Shown piece after piece: positions 1 through 7,525 of a stretch of 64,000 nt of DNA (within the stretch, counting starts at the first letter, position 1; every line of letters starts with the position of its first letter). This DNA comes from Herbaspirillum seropedicae (lineage in GTDB: Bacteria; Pseudomonadota; Gammaproteobacteria; Burkholderiales; Burkholderiaceae_D): NCBI RefSeq assembly GCF_001040945.1, contig NZ_CP011930.1, forward strand, positions 4,831,021 through 4,895,020. Reading direction: 5' to 3'. The translations under genes and the position numbers were made by a program. The notes beneath the pieces are model-generated. The model made no database searches and was not told where the DNA came from. It worked only from the letters and a program-made list of their open reading frames with translations.

Positions 1-105
1 GTCAAGAAGATCAAGGAGGCCGGCGCCGACCTGACCAGCCGTGAGCGTGAATATGCTTCCAGGCTGCAGGCCAAGCCGGTGGGTGGGGAGATTGATCTGT
101 TCTGA
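1..105 (+). CDS. C-terminal end of an unrecognised protein (cut by window edge)
   Basis: Frame 1 is open from the first base and ends at a TGA at 103-105, giving the last 34 residues of a protein whose beginning lies outside the window. The tail is charged (KKIKEAG, SREREY) and ends in GEIDLF. I do not recognise the family. It is followed by about 100 bases with no gene before the truncated toxin remnant. The call rests only on the open frame and codon character similar to the neighbouring genes. Confidence 0.5.
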   Translation, partial: VKKIKEAGADLTSREREYASRLQAKPVGGEIDLF

Positions 106-203
106 GCTTGCCTGACGCGCTCTACCACGGCAAGCACTCCCTCTTTGCATCTTCGTCATCCGACGATGTTGGGCTTCGGAAATCAGCTCACCCATAACCA
201 TCC

Positions 204-219
204 GTATCTAACTAGATAC
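204..219. promoter_or_regulatory. Perfect palindrome upstream of the toxin-antitoxin locus
   Basis: GTATCTAACTAGATAC has 7-base arms (GTATCTA and TAGATAC) around an AC centre. It lies immediately before the ATG at 221 of the toxin remnant. Its size and place fit an operator for the downstream antitoxin or another small dimeric regulator, but no binding protein can be named from sequence. It could also mark the junction where the 5' half of the toxin gene was lost. Confidence 0.4.
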
Positions 220-220
220 A

Positions 221-376
221 ATGGCGAGAGATATCGGGCCGGGATATCGGGTCTACTTCGCACGCGAAGGAGGAACCACTTATCTCTTGCTTTGCGGCGG
301 AAACAAATCTACCCAGGCACGTGACATCAAGATGGCCAGAGAACTCTGGCAGCAACTCAAGAGACCATCCCTTTGA
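221..376 (+). pseudogene. Truncated RelE/ParE-superfamily addiction-module toxin (C-terminal half)
   Basis: The 51-residue frame contains the conserved C-terminal half of 'addiction module killer' toxins: GPGYRVYF, then LLLCGGNKSTQARDI and a helix ending in LWQQLK. Family members are about 100 residues and carry an N-terminal half that is absent here. An in-frame TAA at 209-211 stands just before the ATG, so the missing part is not simply upstream in frame. The fragment ends 21 bases before the antitoxin gene, the normal toxin-antitoxin order. Known family members are mRNA-targeting toxins. This fragment lacks the N-terminal part of the fold, so I infer it is inactive, though a short expressed peptide cannot be excluded. 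Confidence 0.7.
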
Positions 377-397
377 ATGGAAATTTAGGGAGCCACC

Positions 398-877
398 ATG
401 ACAGCCCGAAAATTCAGCACCAAGGATCTGCAGGTTTCGGCATTTGATCCTGTGACGTATCTGGACAGTGACGAAGCGATAGCCGCCTATCTGGAAATAG
501 CCCTTGCCGAAAACGATCCGGTCTTTCTGATGGCCGCCCTCAATGATGTCATCCGCGCACGCGGCGTCGCCGACATCGCCAGCAAGGCAGGATTGGGCCG
601 CGAGAGTCTGTACAAGACCTTGAAGCCGGGCGCACACCCCCGGTTGAGCACCGTCTTGCAACTGCTGGGAGCGCTTGATATCCGGCTGAGCATCACTCCT
701 GCAAAGTCTGCACGTACGGCAAAAAAAACTGCATCGAAAAAGTCTGCCGCCACGAAGAGGGCAAGGATGACTTCCACGCCCGGCCGTCCCGTCCAGGCCA
801 AGATGGCGCCGAAACCGCCTGTAACGACCAAACGGACGACCAAGACCGCAGCGACGCGCAGTCGGCTCCCGGGCTGA
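398..877 (+). CDS. Addiction-module antitoxin with a long Lys/Ala/Thr-rich tail
   Basis: The 159-residue protein begins at an ATG with a good ribosome site (TTAGGGAG). Residues 1 to about 100 match the DNA-binding antidote family paired with the toxin fragment upstream: FDPVTYLDSDEAIAAYL near the start and a helix-turn-helix around GVADIASKAGLGRESLYKTL. Such antitoxins usually end near residue 100. Here some 60 further residues are rich in Lys, Ala, Thr, Arg and Pro and look like a histone-H1 or AlgP-type disordered, DNA-binding tail. The partner toxin is truncated, so the protein may now serve only as a regulator or a guard against related toxins. Family assignment is fairly sure; the role of the tail is inference. 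Confidence 0.75.
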   Translation: MTARKFSTKDLQVSAFDPVTYLDSDEAIAAYLEIALAENDPVFLMAALNDVIRARGVADIASKAGLGRESLYKTLKPGAHPRLSTVLQLLGALDIRLSITPAKSARTAKKTASKKSAATKRARMTSTPGRPVQAKMAPKPPVTTKRTTKTAATRSRLPG

Positions 878-890
878 TCATCTGCGCATA

Positions 891-924
891 AAAAATGCCA
901 CCCGGCTCTACACCGGGTGGCATT
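891..924 (-). terminator. Intrinsic terminator of the sugar-acid operon
   Basis: Arms AATGCCACCCGG (894-905) and CCGGGTGGCATT (913-924) form a perfect 12-bp stem with a 7-base loop. Read on the minus strand the stem runs into five or more Ts (A-run at 891-895). It lies about 40 bases after the otnI stop and closes the minus-strand operon. Confidence 0.85.
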
Positions 925-965
925 GTCATGCGTCCGCCTGCGCCCGCTTGAGCGCGGCATGGCCT

Positions 966-1769
966 TCACTTCTTCAGCGTCGTCAAACCCTGCTCCGCCA
1001 GCGCCCTCAACCACCCCAGCCCAGCCGAGGTGGCGCCGGCCGGGTTGTACTCGCAACCAATCCATCCCTGGTAACCCAGGGTATCGATCAGCTTCAACAG
1101 ATACGGATAGTTCAGCTCACCCACGTCCGGCTCATGGCGCTCGGGCACACCGGCGATCTGGATGTGACCGATGCCGGGCATGTCGCGCTTGAGCTTCACG
1201 GCCACGTCGCCTTCGACGATCTGGCAGTGGTAGCAATCGAATTGCACCTTCAGGTTGGGCGCACCCACTTCGGCGCAGATGGCTTGCGCATCATCCTGGC
1301 GATTGAGGAAGAAGCCGGGAATGTTGCGCGTGTTGATCGGCTCGATCACCACGGTCAGGCCAGCGGACTCGGCCTGGTGGGCGGCATAGGACAGGTTGTC
1401 CAGATAGACCGCGCGATGCTGGGCGCGATCCTGGCCCGGCTTGATCAGGCCGGCCATCACGTGCAGGGTCTGGTTGCCGATCACTGCGGCGTACTTCAGC
1501 GCGGTCTCGATGCTGCGCTTGAATTCGTCCTGGCGACCCGGCAGCGATGCGATACCGCGCTCACCGGCGGCCCAGTCGCCCGGGGGCGCGTTGAACAGCG
1601 CCTGGGTCAGGCCGTTGGCCTCCAGGCGCGACTTGATCTCTTCAGGCGCGTAGTCATAGGGGAACAGGAACTCGACGCCGGAGAAGCCATCCTTGGCGGC
1701 GGCGGCGAAGCGGTCCAGGAAATCGTGTTCCACATACATCATGCTCAGGTTAGCGGCAAAACGCAGCAT
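966..1769 (-). CDS. otnI: 2-oxo-tetronate isomerase (hydroxypyruvate isomerase family)
   Basis: A 267-residue TIM-barrel sugar isomerase of the Hyi/OtnI family. Visible active-site segments are [35 protein letters not shown] and IGCEYNP, which supply the Glu, Asp and His metal ligands known in the family. It would often be labelled hydroxypyruvate isomerase. The neighbours ltnD, otnK and otnC instead point to the OtnI role, isomerising 2-oxo-tetronate to 3-oxo-tetronate. The ATG is preceded by AGGAGA at good spacing. It is the last gene of the minus-strand cluster, 128 bases after the transporter and ahead of a strong terminator. Hydroxypyruvate isomerisation remains possible. Confidence 0.8.
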   Translation of the reverse strand: MLRFAANLSMMYVEHDFLDRFAAAAKDGFSGVEFLFPYDYAPEEIKSRLEANGLTQALFNAPPGDWAAGERGIASLPGRQDEFKRSIETALKYAAVIGNQTLHVMAGLIKPGQDRAQHRAVYLDNLSYAAHQAESAGLTVVIEPINTRNIPGFFLNRQDDAQAICAEVGAPNLKVQFDCYHCQIVEGDVAVKLKRDMPGIGHIQIAGVPERHEPDVGELNYPYLLKLIDTLGYQGWIGCEYNPAGATSAGLGWLRALAEQGLTTLKK

Positions 1770-1852
1770 CGGGTTCTCCTTGGTAACGAGGGGACCAGTG
1801 TAGCGCGAACCCGCTCGGGCGCGTCCACACCGGCCGTGGTGCAGAAAACGTC

Positions 1853-1882
1853 AAAGCCCGCAGGCACAGGCATGCGGGCTTT
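1853..1882 (-). terminator. Hairpin between the transporter and otnI
   Basis: AAAGCCCGCA (1853-1862) and TGCGGGCTTT (1873-1882) form a perfect 10-bp stem with a 10-base loop, 15 bases after the transporter stop on the minus strand. The following T content is only moderate. It may therefore be a leaky terminator that lowers otnI expression rather than a full stop. Confidence 0.65.
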
Positions 1883-1897
1883 GGACGGGACATCGAC

Positions 1898-3211
1898 TTA
1901 CTTGTTGACCATGCCAGGCTTGGTCGCCAGCGTGGCAATGGAACCCACCACCAGCATCACCGCCAGCATGTACATGCCGGTGGCGTTATTGTGGGTCAGG
2001 TCCTTGAGGTAGCCAATCAGGTAGGGACTGACGAAGCCGGCCAGGTTGCCCACCGAGTTGATGGCGGCAATACCGACGGCAGCAGCCGCACCCGAGAGGA
2101 AGGCGGTGGGCAGCGACCAGAACAGTGGTGCGCAGGTCAGCACGCCAGCGGCAGCCAGCGACAGCGAGGCGATCGAGACTGCGGTATTGTCGGCAAACAG
2201 CGCCGCACCGACGAAGCCCACGCCGCCCATCAGGGCCGGGATCACCAGGTGCCAGCGGCGCTCACGCATGCGGTCGGCGCTGCGGCCGATCAGGTTCATG
2301 GCGATGATGGCGCAGCCGAACGGGATGGCCGACAGCAGACCGATTTCCAGATTGCCCTTCACGCCGGTGGCCTTGACCAGGGTCGGCATCCACAGCGTCA
2401 GACCGTACTGCCCCATGACGAAGGAGAAGTAGATCAGGCACATCAGCCAGACACGCGCATCCTTCACGATGGCGCCAAAGCCGTGCTTGCTTTCCTTGCC
2501 CTTGGCGTCGCCGTCGATGTCGGCTTGCAGGCTGGCCTTTTCTTCGTCATTGAGCCACTTGGCGCTCTTGACGTCGTTGTCCAGGTACAGGACCGTCGCC
2601 ACGCCGATCAGCACGGCCGGAATGGCTTCGATCAGGAACATCCATTGCCAGCCTTCCAGACCGCCGTTCTGGTGGAAGGCGTCCATGATCCAGCCCGACA
2701 GCGGGTTGCCCAGGATGCCGGCGACCGGAATACCGGACATGAAGACCGCGATCACCTTGGCGCGGCGGTGCGAGGGGAACCAGTAGGTCAGGTAGAGGAT
2801 GATGCCGGGATAGAAACCGGCCTCGGCCAGGCCCAGCAGGAAACGCAGGATGTAGAACTGGGTGGCGTTCTGGACGAACATGAAGGCCGCCGAGAGGATG
2901 CCCCAGGTGATCATGATGCGGGCGATCCAGATGCGCGCGCCGACCTTGTGCATCAGGATGTTGCTGGGCACTTCGAAGAGGAAGTAGCCGATGAAGAACA
3001 GGCCCGCACCCAGACCGAAGACGGTCTCGGAAAAGCCCAGGTCCTGCGACATCTGCAGCTTGGCGAAGCCGACGTTGACGCGATCCAGGTAAGCGATCAC
3101 GTAGCACAGCATCAGGAAGGGCATGATGCGCCAGAAGACTTTCTTGTACAGCCCGTCCTTGGATTTGTCGTTGACGTCGAGGCCGACGCCGGTAGTGCTT
3201 GCGGTGGTCAT
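1898..3211 (-). CDS. ACS-family MFS transporter, probable sugar-acid importer
   Basis: A 437-residue integral membrane protein with about 12 hydrophobic segments. Near its N-terminus it has the anion:cation symporter signature (LCYVIAYLDRVNVGFAKLQM), also seen in tartrate, glucarate and phthalate permeases. The start at 3211 (MTTASTT) is chosen over an in-frame extension upstream because GGGAGA lies nine bases before it. It sits inside the otn cluster, so uptake of threonate, erythronate or a similar tetronate is inferred. There is a 290-base gap back to otnC that contains a 10-bp hairpin, so it may have separate or attenuated expression. Confidence 0.8.
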   Translation of the reverse strand: MTTASTTGVGLDVNDKSKDGLYKKVFWRIMPFLMLCYVIAYLDRVNVGFAKLQMSQDLGFSETVFGLGAGLFFIGYFLFEVPSNILMHKVGARIWIARIMITWGILSAAFMFVQNATQFYILRFLLGLAEAGFYPGIILYLTYWFPSHRRAKVIAVFMSGIPVAGILGNPLSGWIMDAFHQNGGLEGWQWMFLIEAIPAVLIGVATVLYLDNDVKSAKWLNDEEKASLQADIDGDAKGKESKHGFGAIVKDARVWLMCLIYFSFVMGQYGLTLWMPTLVKATGVKGNLEIGLLSAIPFGCAIIAMNLIGRSADRMRERRWHLVIPALMGGVGFVGAALFADNTAVSIASLSLAAAGVLTCAPLFWSLPTAFLSGAAAAVGIAAINSVGNLAGFVSPYLIGYLKDLTHNNATGMYMLAVMLVVGSIATLATKPGMVNK

Positions 3212-3415
3212 GGTGTTACATCTCCCTAAGAGTGGCGCGGCTGTTGGTACAGCCACTGGTTGCTTGGCGCCCGTGGTCTGACGGGCAATTTGTGGATTCA
3301 ATCGCAGCGTCCGCGCCTTTTCCTGGAAGAGGCGAACGCAGGGCATTGACGGGCCGGTCTGCTGCCGGCTTGGGTGCCGCCTGCGCCCACCACCTTCCGT
3401 TGGGCGCAAGCGGGG

Positions 3416-3442
3416 CATGGCGGTCTGTATGCGACCGCCATG
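3416..3442. repeat. 10-bp inverted repeat in the otnC-transporter gap
   Basis: CATGGCGGTC (3416-3425) and GACCGCCATG (3433-3442) pair perfectly around a 7-base loop. There is no T-tract on either side. An operator, a processing site or an RNA stabiliser fits better than a terminator. The rest of the gap (3212-3501) shows no gene. Confidence 0.5.
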
Positions 3443-3501
3443 ACGCGTTGTTGCTGGGGCTTGCTAGGGTTGCTGAAGCTGCCTGGTTGGCGCCGTTGCT
3501 G

Positions 3502-4149
3502 CTACCAGCGCGCCTTGAAGGTGGCGCGCAAGTCCTCCAGCGCGGGCTCTTCCAGCGGCGTGGCGCGACCACCGGCGAGGTGCCAGAGCTTGGCGGTTTC
3601 TTCCAGCTCTTCCAATGCAAAGGCGGCCTTGGAGACCGAGCTTTCCCACACCACCGGGCCGAGCCGCTCCAGCAGCACGCCGCGCACCTGGGTGGCGATC
3701 TTGGCTACCTGCTCGGCCACTTCCGGTGCGCCCGGGCGGGCATAGCGGATCAGCGGGATGTGGCCGACCTTCATCACGTAATAGGGCGTAATTGGCGGTA
3801 ACACGTCCTGCTCGCTGTAGACGCCATTGATGGTCAACGACACCAGATGCGTAGAGTGCGTATGCACCACCGCATGCATCTCGGGATTGTTGTCGTAGAT
3901 GGCGCGATGCAGGACCAGGGTCTTGGAGGGCTTGTCGCCCGAGACCCATTCACCTGCCGCATTGACCTTGGCGATGGCGGCCGGATCGAGGAAACCGAGG
4001 CAGGCGTCCGTCGGCGTGATCAGCCAGCCATCCTCCAGGCGGGCGCTGATGTTGCCCGCCGATCCGACCGTGTAGCCGCGCTGGTAGAGCGAGGCGCCGA
4101 TGCGGCAGATCTCTTCGCGCAATGCGCTTTCGTTGGTGTTGCGGCTCAT
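3502..4149 (-). CDS. otnC: 3-oxo-tetronate 4-phosphate decarboxylase (class II aldolase family)
   Basis: A 215-residue class II aldolase/adducin-family enzyme. The metal-binding HTHSTH motif is present near residue 95, together with the N-terminal SAGNISAR phosphate-binding segment. In the OtnC family the reaction is decarboxylation of 3-oxo-tetronate 4-phosphate to dihydroxyacetone phosphate. Its start overlaps the otnK stop as ATGA, so the kinase and decarboxylase are translationally coupled. Length is normal for the family. Fuculose-phosphate-aldolase-type activity is the alternative by sequence alone, but the otnK neighbour favours OtnC. Confidence 0.85.
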   Translation of the reverse strand: MSRNTNESALREEICRIGASLYQRGYTVGSAGNISARLEDGWLITPTDACLGFLDPAAIAKVNAAGEWVSGDKPSKTLVLHRAIYDNNPEMHAVVHTHSTHLVSLTINGVYSEQDVLPPITPYYVMKVGHIPLIRYARPGAPEVAEQVAKIATQVRGVLLERLGPVVWESSVSKAAFALEELEETAKLWHLAGGRATPLEEPALEDLRATFKARW

Positions 4150-5432
4150 GCGGTCTTCCCGTCAAGATAGCGCAGCGCCTTCTCGAAGAAGTCCACGCTG
4201 CCGAAGTTGCCCGACTTCAGCGCCAGGGCCACCGGCTGGTCATCCAGGGTGGCGGTTGCCGGCACGCCCGGATCGATCTGCGGGCCGATGCGCAGGGCGC
4301 GCACCTCCAGGGCCTGCACCACCGCGCCGGAGGTCTCGCCACCAGCCACCACGAACTGGCGTACACCGCGTTGCCTGAGACCGGCGGCAATCGACGCCAG
4401 GGCCTGTTCGACCAGATGGCCGGCCTTGGCCACGCCCAGTTCCTTTTGCACCGCCTTGACTTCATCGGGGGTGGCGGTGGCGTAGATCAGCACCGGTTCG
4501 TTCTTGATGCGTTCATCGGCAAAGGCCAGTGCCTGCGCCACCACGTCTTCGCCACGGGCCAGCGCCAGCGGGTCGATGCGGAAGGCAGGACGCTTGGCCT
4601 TCCACTCGGCCACCTGGGCATTGGTGGCCTTGGAGGCCGAACCGGCCAGCACCACCGAGAGGCCATCGACCTTAGGCAGTTGCGCGGCTTCACCCACGGC
4701 CGTGAGCAGGCCGGCGCGGCGGAAGTTCTCCGGCAGACCCAGGGCCACGCCGGAACCGCCGGTGATGAGTTTCAACTCGGCGCAGGCTTCGCCCAGGGTG
4801 AACAGGTCCTTGTCGGAGACGGCGTCGGCGATGGCCATCTTCACCCCTTCGCTACGCAGCGCAGTGAAGCGCTCTTGCGTGGCGGCAGCGCCGCGCGCCA
4901 CGGTGTCATAGCGCACCAGGCCGACCTTGGACTCGGTCTGGCGTTGCAGCACACGCACCAGGTTGGCGTCGGTCATGGGCGTGAGCGGATGGTTTTCCAT
5001 GCCCGATTCGTTCAACAGCGCATCGGCCACGAACAGGTAGCCGCGATAGATCGTGCGGCCATTTTCCGGGAAGGCCGGGCAGGCAATGGTGAAGTCCACG
5101 CCCAGTTCCTTCATCAGCGCATCGGTGACCGGACCGATGTTGCCGGCGTCGGTGGAGTCGAAGGTGGAGCAGTACTTGAAGAAGAACTGCGTGCAGCCCT
5201 GCTGTTGCAACCAGCGCAGCGCGGCCAGCGATTGCGCGATGGCCTCGGCAGCCGGGACGGTGCGCGACTTCAACGCAATCACCAAGGCGTCGGCAGCCAC
5301 GGCAGGCATCTCGGCGGGCACGCCGATGGTCTGCACGGTGCGCATGCCGCCGCGCACCAGCATATTGGCCAGGTCGGTGGCGCCGGTGAAGTCGTCGGCG
5401 ATACAGCCGAGCAAGGGACGGGATGTGGACAT
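4146..5432 (-). CDS. otnK: 3-oxo-tetronate kinase (four-carbon acid sugar kinase)
   Basis: A 428-residue member of the former DUF1537 family. The N-terminal domain begins LLGCIADDFTGATDLANML, the ADDFTGATD motif typical of these kinases. The C-terminal nucleotide-binding domain carries VVAGGETSGAVVQAL, a Gly-rich ATP-site segment. The known OtnK reaction phosphorylates 3-oxo-tetronate at O4. GAGGAG lies before the ATG. The gene follows ltnD by 35 bases and overlaps otnC by four. This gene is the best diagnostic marker of the tetronate pathway in the cluster. Confidence 0.88.
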   Translation of the reverse strand: MSTSRPLLGCIADDFTGATDLANMLVRGGMRTVQTIGVPAEMPAVAADALVIALKSRTVPAAEAIAQSLAALRWLQQQGCTQFFFKYCSTFDSTDAGNIGPVTDALMKELGVDFTIACPAFPENGRTIYRGYLFVADALLNESGMENHPLTPMTDANLVRVLQRQTESKVGLVRYDTVARGAAATQERFTALRSEGVKMAIADAVSDKDLFTLGEACAELKLITGGSGVALGLPENFRRAGLLTAVGEAAQLPKVDGLSVVLAGSASKATNAQVAEWKAKRPAFRIDPLALARGEDVVAQALAFADERIKNEPVLIYATATPDEVKAVQKELGVAKAGHLVEQALASIAAGLRQRGVRQFVVAGGETSGAVVQALEVRALRIGPQIDPGVPATATLDDQPVALALKSGNFGSVDFFEKALRYLDGKTA

Positions 5433-5467
5433 GGAAACTCCTCGATTCAGATGCAGGGACGACGCTG

Positions 5468-6364
5468 TTACTTTGCCTTGGCCGGCGGCAGGTCGATGCC
5501 GGGGAAGATCTTGATGACGGCCGAATCATCCTCGCCGCCATGACCGGCGGTGGACGCCATCATGAACATCTGATGGGCAGCCGCCGACAGCGGCAGCGGG
5601 AACTTGCTGCGGCGGGCGGTATCGAGCACCAGGCCCAGGTCCTTGACGAAGATGTCCACGGCCGACAGCGGGGTGTAGTCGCCGCTGAGGATGTGCGGCA
5701 CGCGGTTCTCGAACATCCAGGAGTTGCCGGCGCTGTGGGTGATGACTTCGTAGAGCGCATCCGGATTGACGCCTTCGCGCAGGCCCAGGGCCATGGCTTC
5801 GGCGGAAGCGGCGATGTGCACACCGGCCAGCAGCTGGTTGATGATCTTGACCTTGGAGCCGATGCCGTGCGTATCGCCCAGGCGGTAGACCTTGCCGGCC
5901 ATGCCGGCCAGCACGTCTTCGATCTTGGCGTAGACCTCGGCGGGGCCGGAAGTCATCATGGTCATCTCGCCGGAAGCGGCGCGGGCGGCGCCACCGGAGA
6001 CCGGGGCATCCAGCAGCAGCAGACCCTTCTCGACCAGGCGCTTGCCCAGTTCGATGGCGAAGTCCGGCGCCACGGTGGCGCTGGAGATGACGACGCTGCC
6101 CGGCTTCATCGCAGACACCGCACCGTTGTCACCGAAGAGCACCGTCTCGGTCTGGGCGGCGTTGACCACCAGGGTGATCACCACATCGACCTTGCCAGCC
6201 AGTTCGGCCGGATTGGCGCAGGCCACGCCACCGGCGGCGGCGAACTTGTCCAGGACTTCCTTGCGCACGTCGCAGGCATGCACGTTGAAGCCGGCACGCA
6301 ACAGCGAGCTGGCCACGCCATAACCCATGGCACCCAAACCGATCACACCTACATTCCTGGACAT
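5468..6364 (-). CDS. ltnD: L-threonate dehydrogenase (3-hydroxyisobutyrate dehydrogenase family)
   Basis: A 298-residue NAD-dependent beta-hydroxyacid dehydrogenase. It has the Rossmann GLGAMG motif at the N-terminus, the substrate-binding DAPVSGG and the catalytic-lysine segment GSKVKIINQLLAG. Beside otnK and otnC it is predicted to oxidise L-threonate (or D-erythronate) to 2-oxo-tetronate. GGAGG stands upstream of the ATG. It is the first enzyme gene after the GntR gene, separated by 209 bases that hold an unusual 9-bp repeat array. Tartronate semialdehyde reductase is the main alternative by family. Confidence 0.83.
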   Translation of the reverse strand: MSRNVGVIGLGAMGYGVASSLLRAGFNVHACDVRKEVLDKFAAAGGVACANPAELAGKVDVVITLVVNAAQTETVLFGDNGAVSAMKPGSVVISSATVAPDFAIELGKRLVEKGLLLLDAPVSGGAARAASGEMTMMTSGPAEVYAKIEDVLAGMAGKVYRLGDTHGIGSKVKIINQLLAGVHIAASAEAMALGLREGVNPDALYEVITHSAGNSWMFENRVPHILSGDYTPLSAVDIFVKDLGLVLDTARRSKFPLPLSAAAHQMFMMASTAGHGGEDDSAVIKIFPGIDLPPAKAK

Positions 6365-6472
6365 AATTGCCTCCGCATTGATGGCGCCGCTGCCCGATGG
6401 TGATGGCAGGACCTTGCGCCGGGTTGATGATGCAACGCCGGCAGGGGCCGGCGTCGGAATTTCAAGTTACGT

Positions 6473-6544
6473 AAATCGCTTAAATCTTCTAAATTTTCCA
6501 AATCTTCAAAATCTGAAAAATCATTTATATCATTTAGATCATTT
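6473..6544. repeat. Eight degenerate 9-bp tandem repeats
   Basis: Read in steps of nine from 6473 the units are AAATCGCTT, AAATCTTCT, AAATTTTCC, AAATCTTCA, AAATCTGAA, AAATCATTT, ATATCATTT and AGATCATTT. The block is far richer in A and T than its surroundings and lies between the gntR stop and the ltnD start. Shorter blocks of the same unit occur at 42872-42907 and 51261-51287. No known repeat family is recognised. Confidence 0.75.
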
Positions 6545-6573
6545 ACTGCCGTTCAATCCTGGGCCGATCCTGT

Positions 6574-7275
6574 TCAGAATTGCCCCTGGCTCAAACGCCG
6601 CGCTGCATTGAACATGTGCGTCTGGGCTGCATTGCGCGCCGCCATCTCATCGCCGGCGCGGATGGCCTCGACGATGGCCTCATGTTCTTCACGGACCTGG
6701 CGCGAGAAATCCTCATAGCGCGCTTCATTGCCGCGCGTCACCGCCGTGGCCGCTTCCAGATACTGGGAAAGAAACTCCAGCGTCTTGATGAAGTAGGGAT
6801 TGCGCGTAGCCTGGGCCAATGCGCGGTGGAAGGCCACATCGGCCGCCACCCCATCCCCGCCTGCCGCGACATCCACACCGATCTGCGCCAGCGCCGCCTC
6901 GATGGCCTGCAGGTCTTCAGCGCTGCGACGCTTGGCCGCCTGCGCCGCGACTTCGGCTTCGATGGCGCGACGCAGCTCGACGATCTGCAACACGGCCTCG
7001 GGTGAACTGACCTCGGTGTAATCGATGCGCAAAGGCTTGATGCCTGCCTGCTCGGTCACGAACACACCGCTGCCCTGGCGCGGTTCGACCACGCCTTCAT
7101 GCTTCAGTCGGGCGATGGCTTCGCGCACTACCGTGCGGCTCACTCCGAATTGCTGGGCCAGCACCGCTTCGGTGGGAAGCTTGCTGCCTCGGGGGAAAGC
7201 ACCGGCATCGATGTTCTCCAGCAATTGCCTGGCTACAGTGTCGCTGAGCGCCTGTGCGGGGATCTTCTGAAACAT
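6574..7275 (-). CDS. GntR-family (FCD domain) regulator of the sugar-acid cluster
   Basis: A 233-residue FadR-subfamily regulator. Residues about 10-75 form the winged helix (KLPTEAVLAQQFGVSRTVVREAIARL), followed by the all-helical FCD ligand domain with its spaced metal-binding Asp/His residues (ADVAFHRAL, EEHEAIVEAI, AAQTHMFNA). It is the first gene of the minus-strand cluster, upstream of ltnD, so it most likely senses a tetronate or a pathway intermediate and represses the operon. A possible half-palindromic operator with TTGTAT on the minus strand lies near 7310-7325, upstream of the gene. The ligand is inferred only from context. Confidence 0.85.
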   Translation of the reverse strand: MFQKIPAQALSDTVARQLLENIDAGAFPRGSKLPTEAVLAQQFGVSRTVVREAIARLKHEGVVEPRQGSGVFVTEQAGIKPLRIDYTEVSSPEAVLQIVELRRAIEAEVAAQAAKRRSAEDLQAIEAALAQIGVDVAAGGDGVAADVAFHRALAQATRNPYFIKTLEFLSQYLEAATAVTRGNEARYEDFSRQVREEHEAIVEAIRAGDEMAARNAAQTHMFNAARRLSQGQF

Positions 7276-7491
7276 GCTGTCTCGCGGTCGTTATCGTAAA
7301 GTTATCCGGTCATCATACAAATTTATTTTGAGGCCGGCAATCCGATTTTTTGTCTTTACGCGGAGTAACAGCCTCATTTGATAAAAATTGGAAGCAGATG
7401 AATGCATTTGGAGTGATATATCGTCTGATTCGCTGCAGACATCAAGAATGCGAATATCTGCGGCAAGGCTGCGCCAGCGTGCCGGGGGCTC

Positions 7492-7497
7492 TACAAT
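7492..7497 (+). promoter_or_regulatory. Possible -10 box (TACAAT) before the 5'-nucleotidase gene
   Basis: TACAAT lies 29 bases before the chosen ATG at 7526. No good -35 is visible at 17 bases. The same TACAAT form recurs before the NimR-like gene and dsbB in this window, which lends it some support. Confidence 0.3.
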
Positions 7498-7525
7498 CAT
7501 GGCTTTCCTGCCATGGATGTGCCGC

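Noticed and set aside
966..1769. Reading the isomerase as part of glyoxylate/hydroxypyruvate metabolism
   Set aside because: No glyoxylate carboligase or tartronate semialdehyde reductase partner is present; otnK and otnC neighbours favour OtnI.
4122..5543. Long plus-strand frame opposite otnK and otnC
   Set aside because: Compositional shadow of the minus-strand enzymes; His- and Gly-rich with no recognisable motif.
6473..6544. CRISPR array
   Set aside because: Units are 9 bases, contiguous and degenerate, with no spacers and no cas genes in the window.
6327..6611. Leu/Asn-rich small open frame over the 9-bp repeats
   Set aside because: The peptide periodicity comes from the DNA repeat; there is no ribosome site and it runs antisense to the operon.
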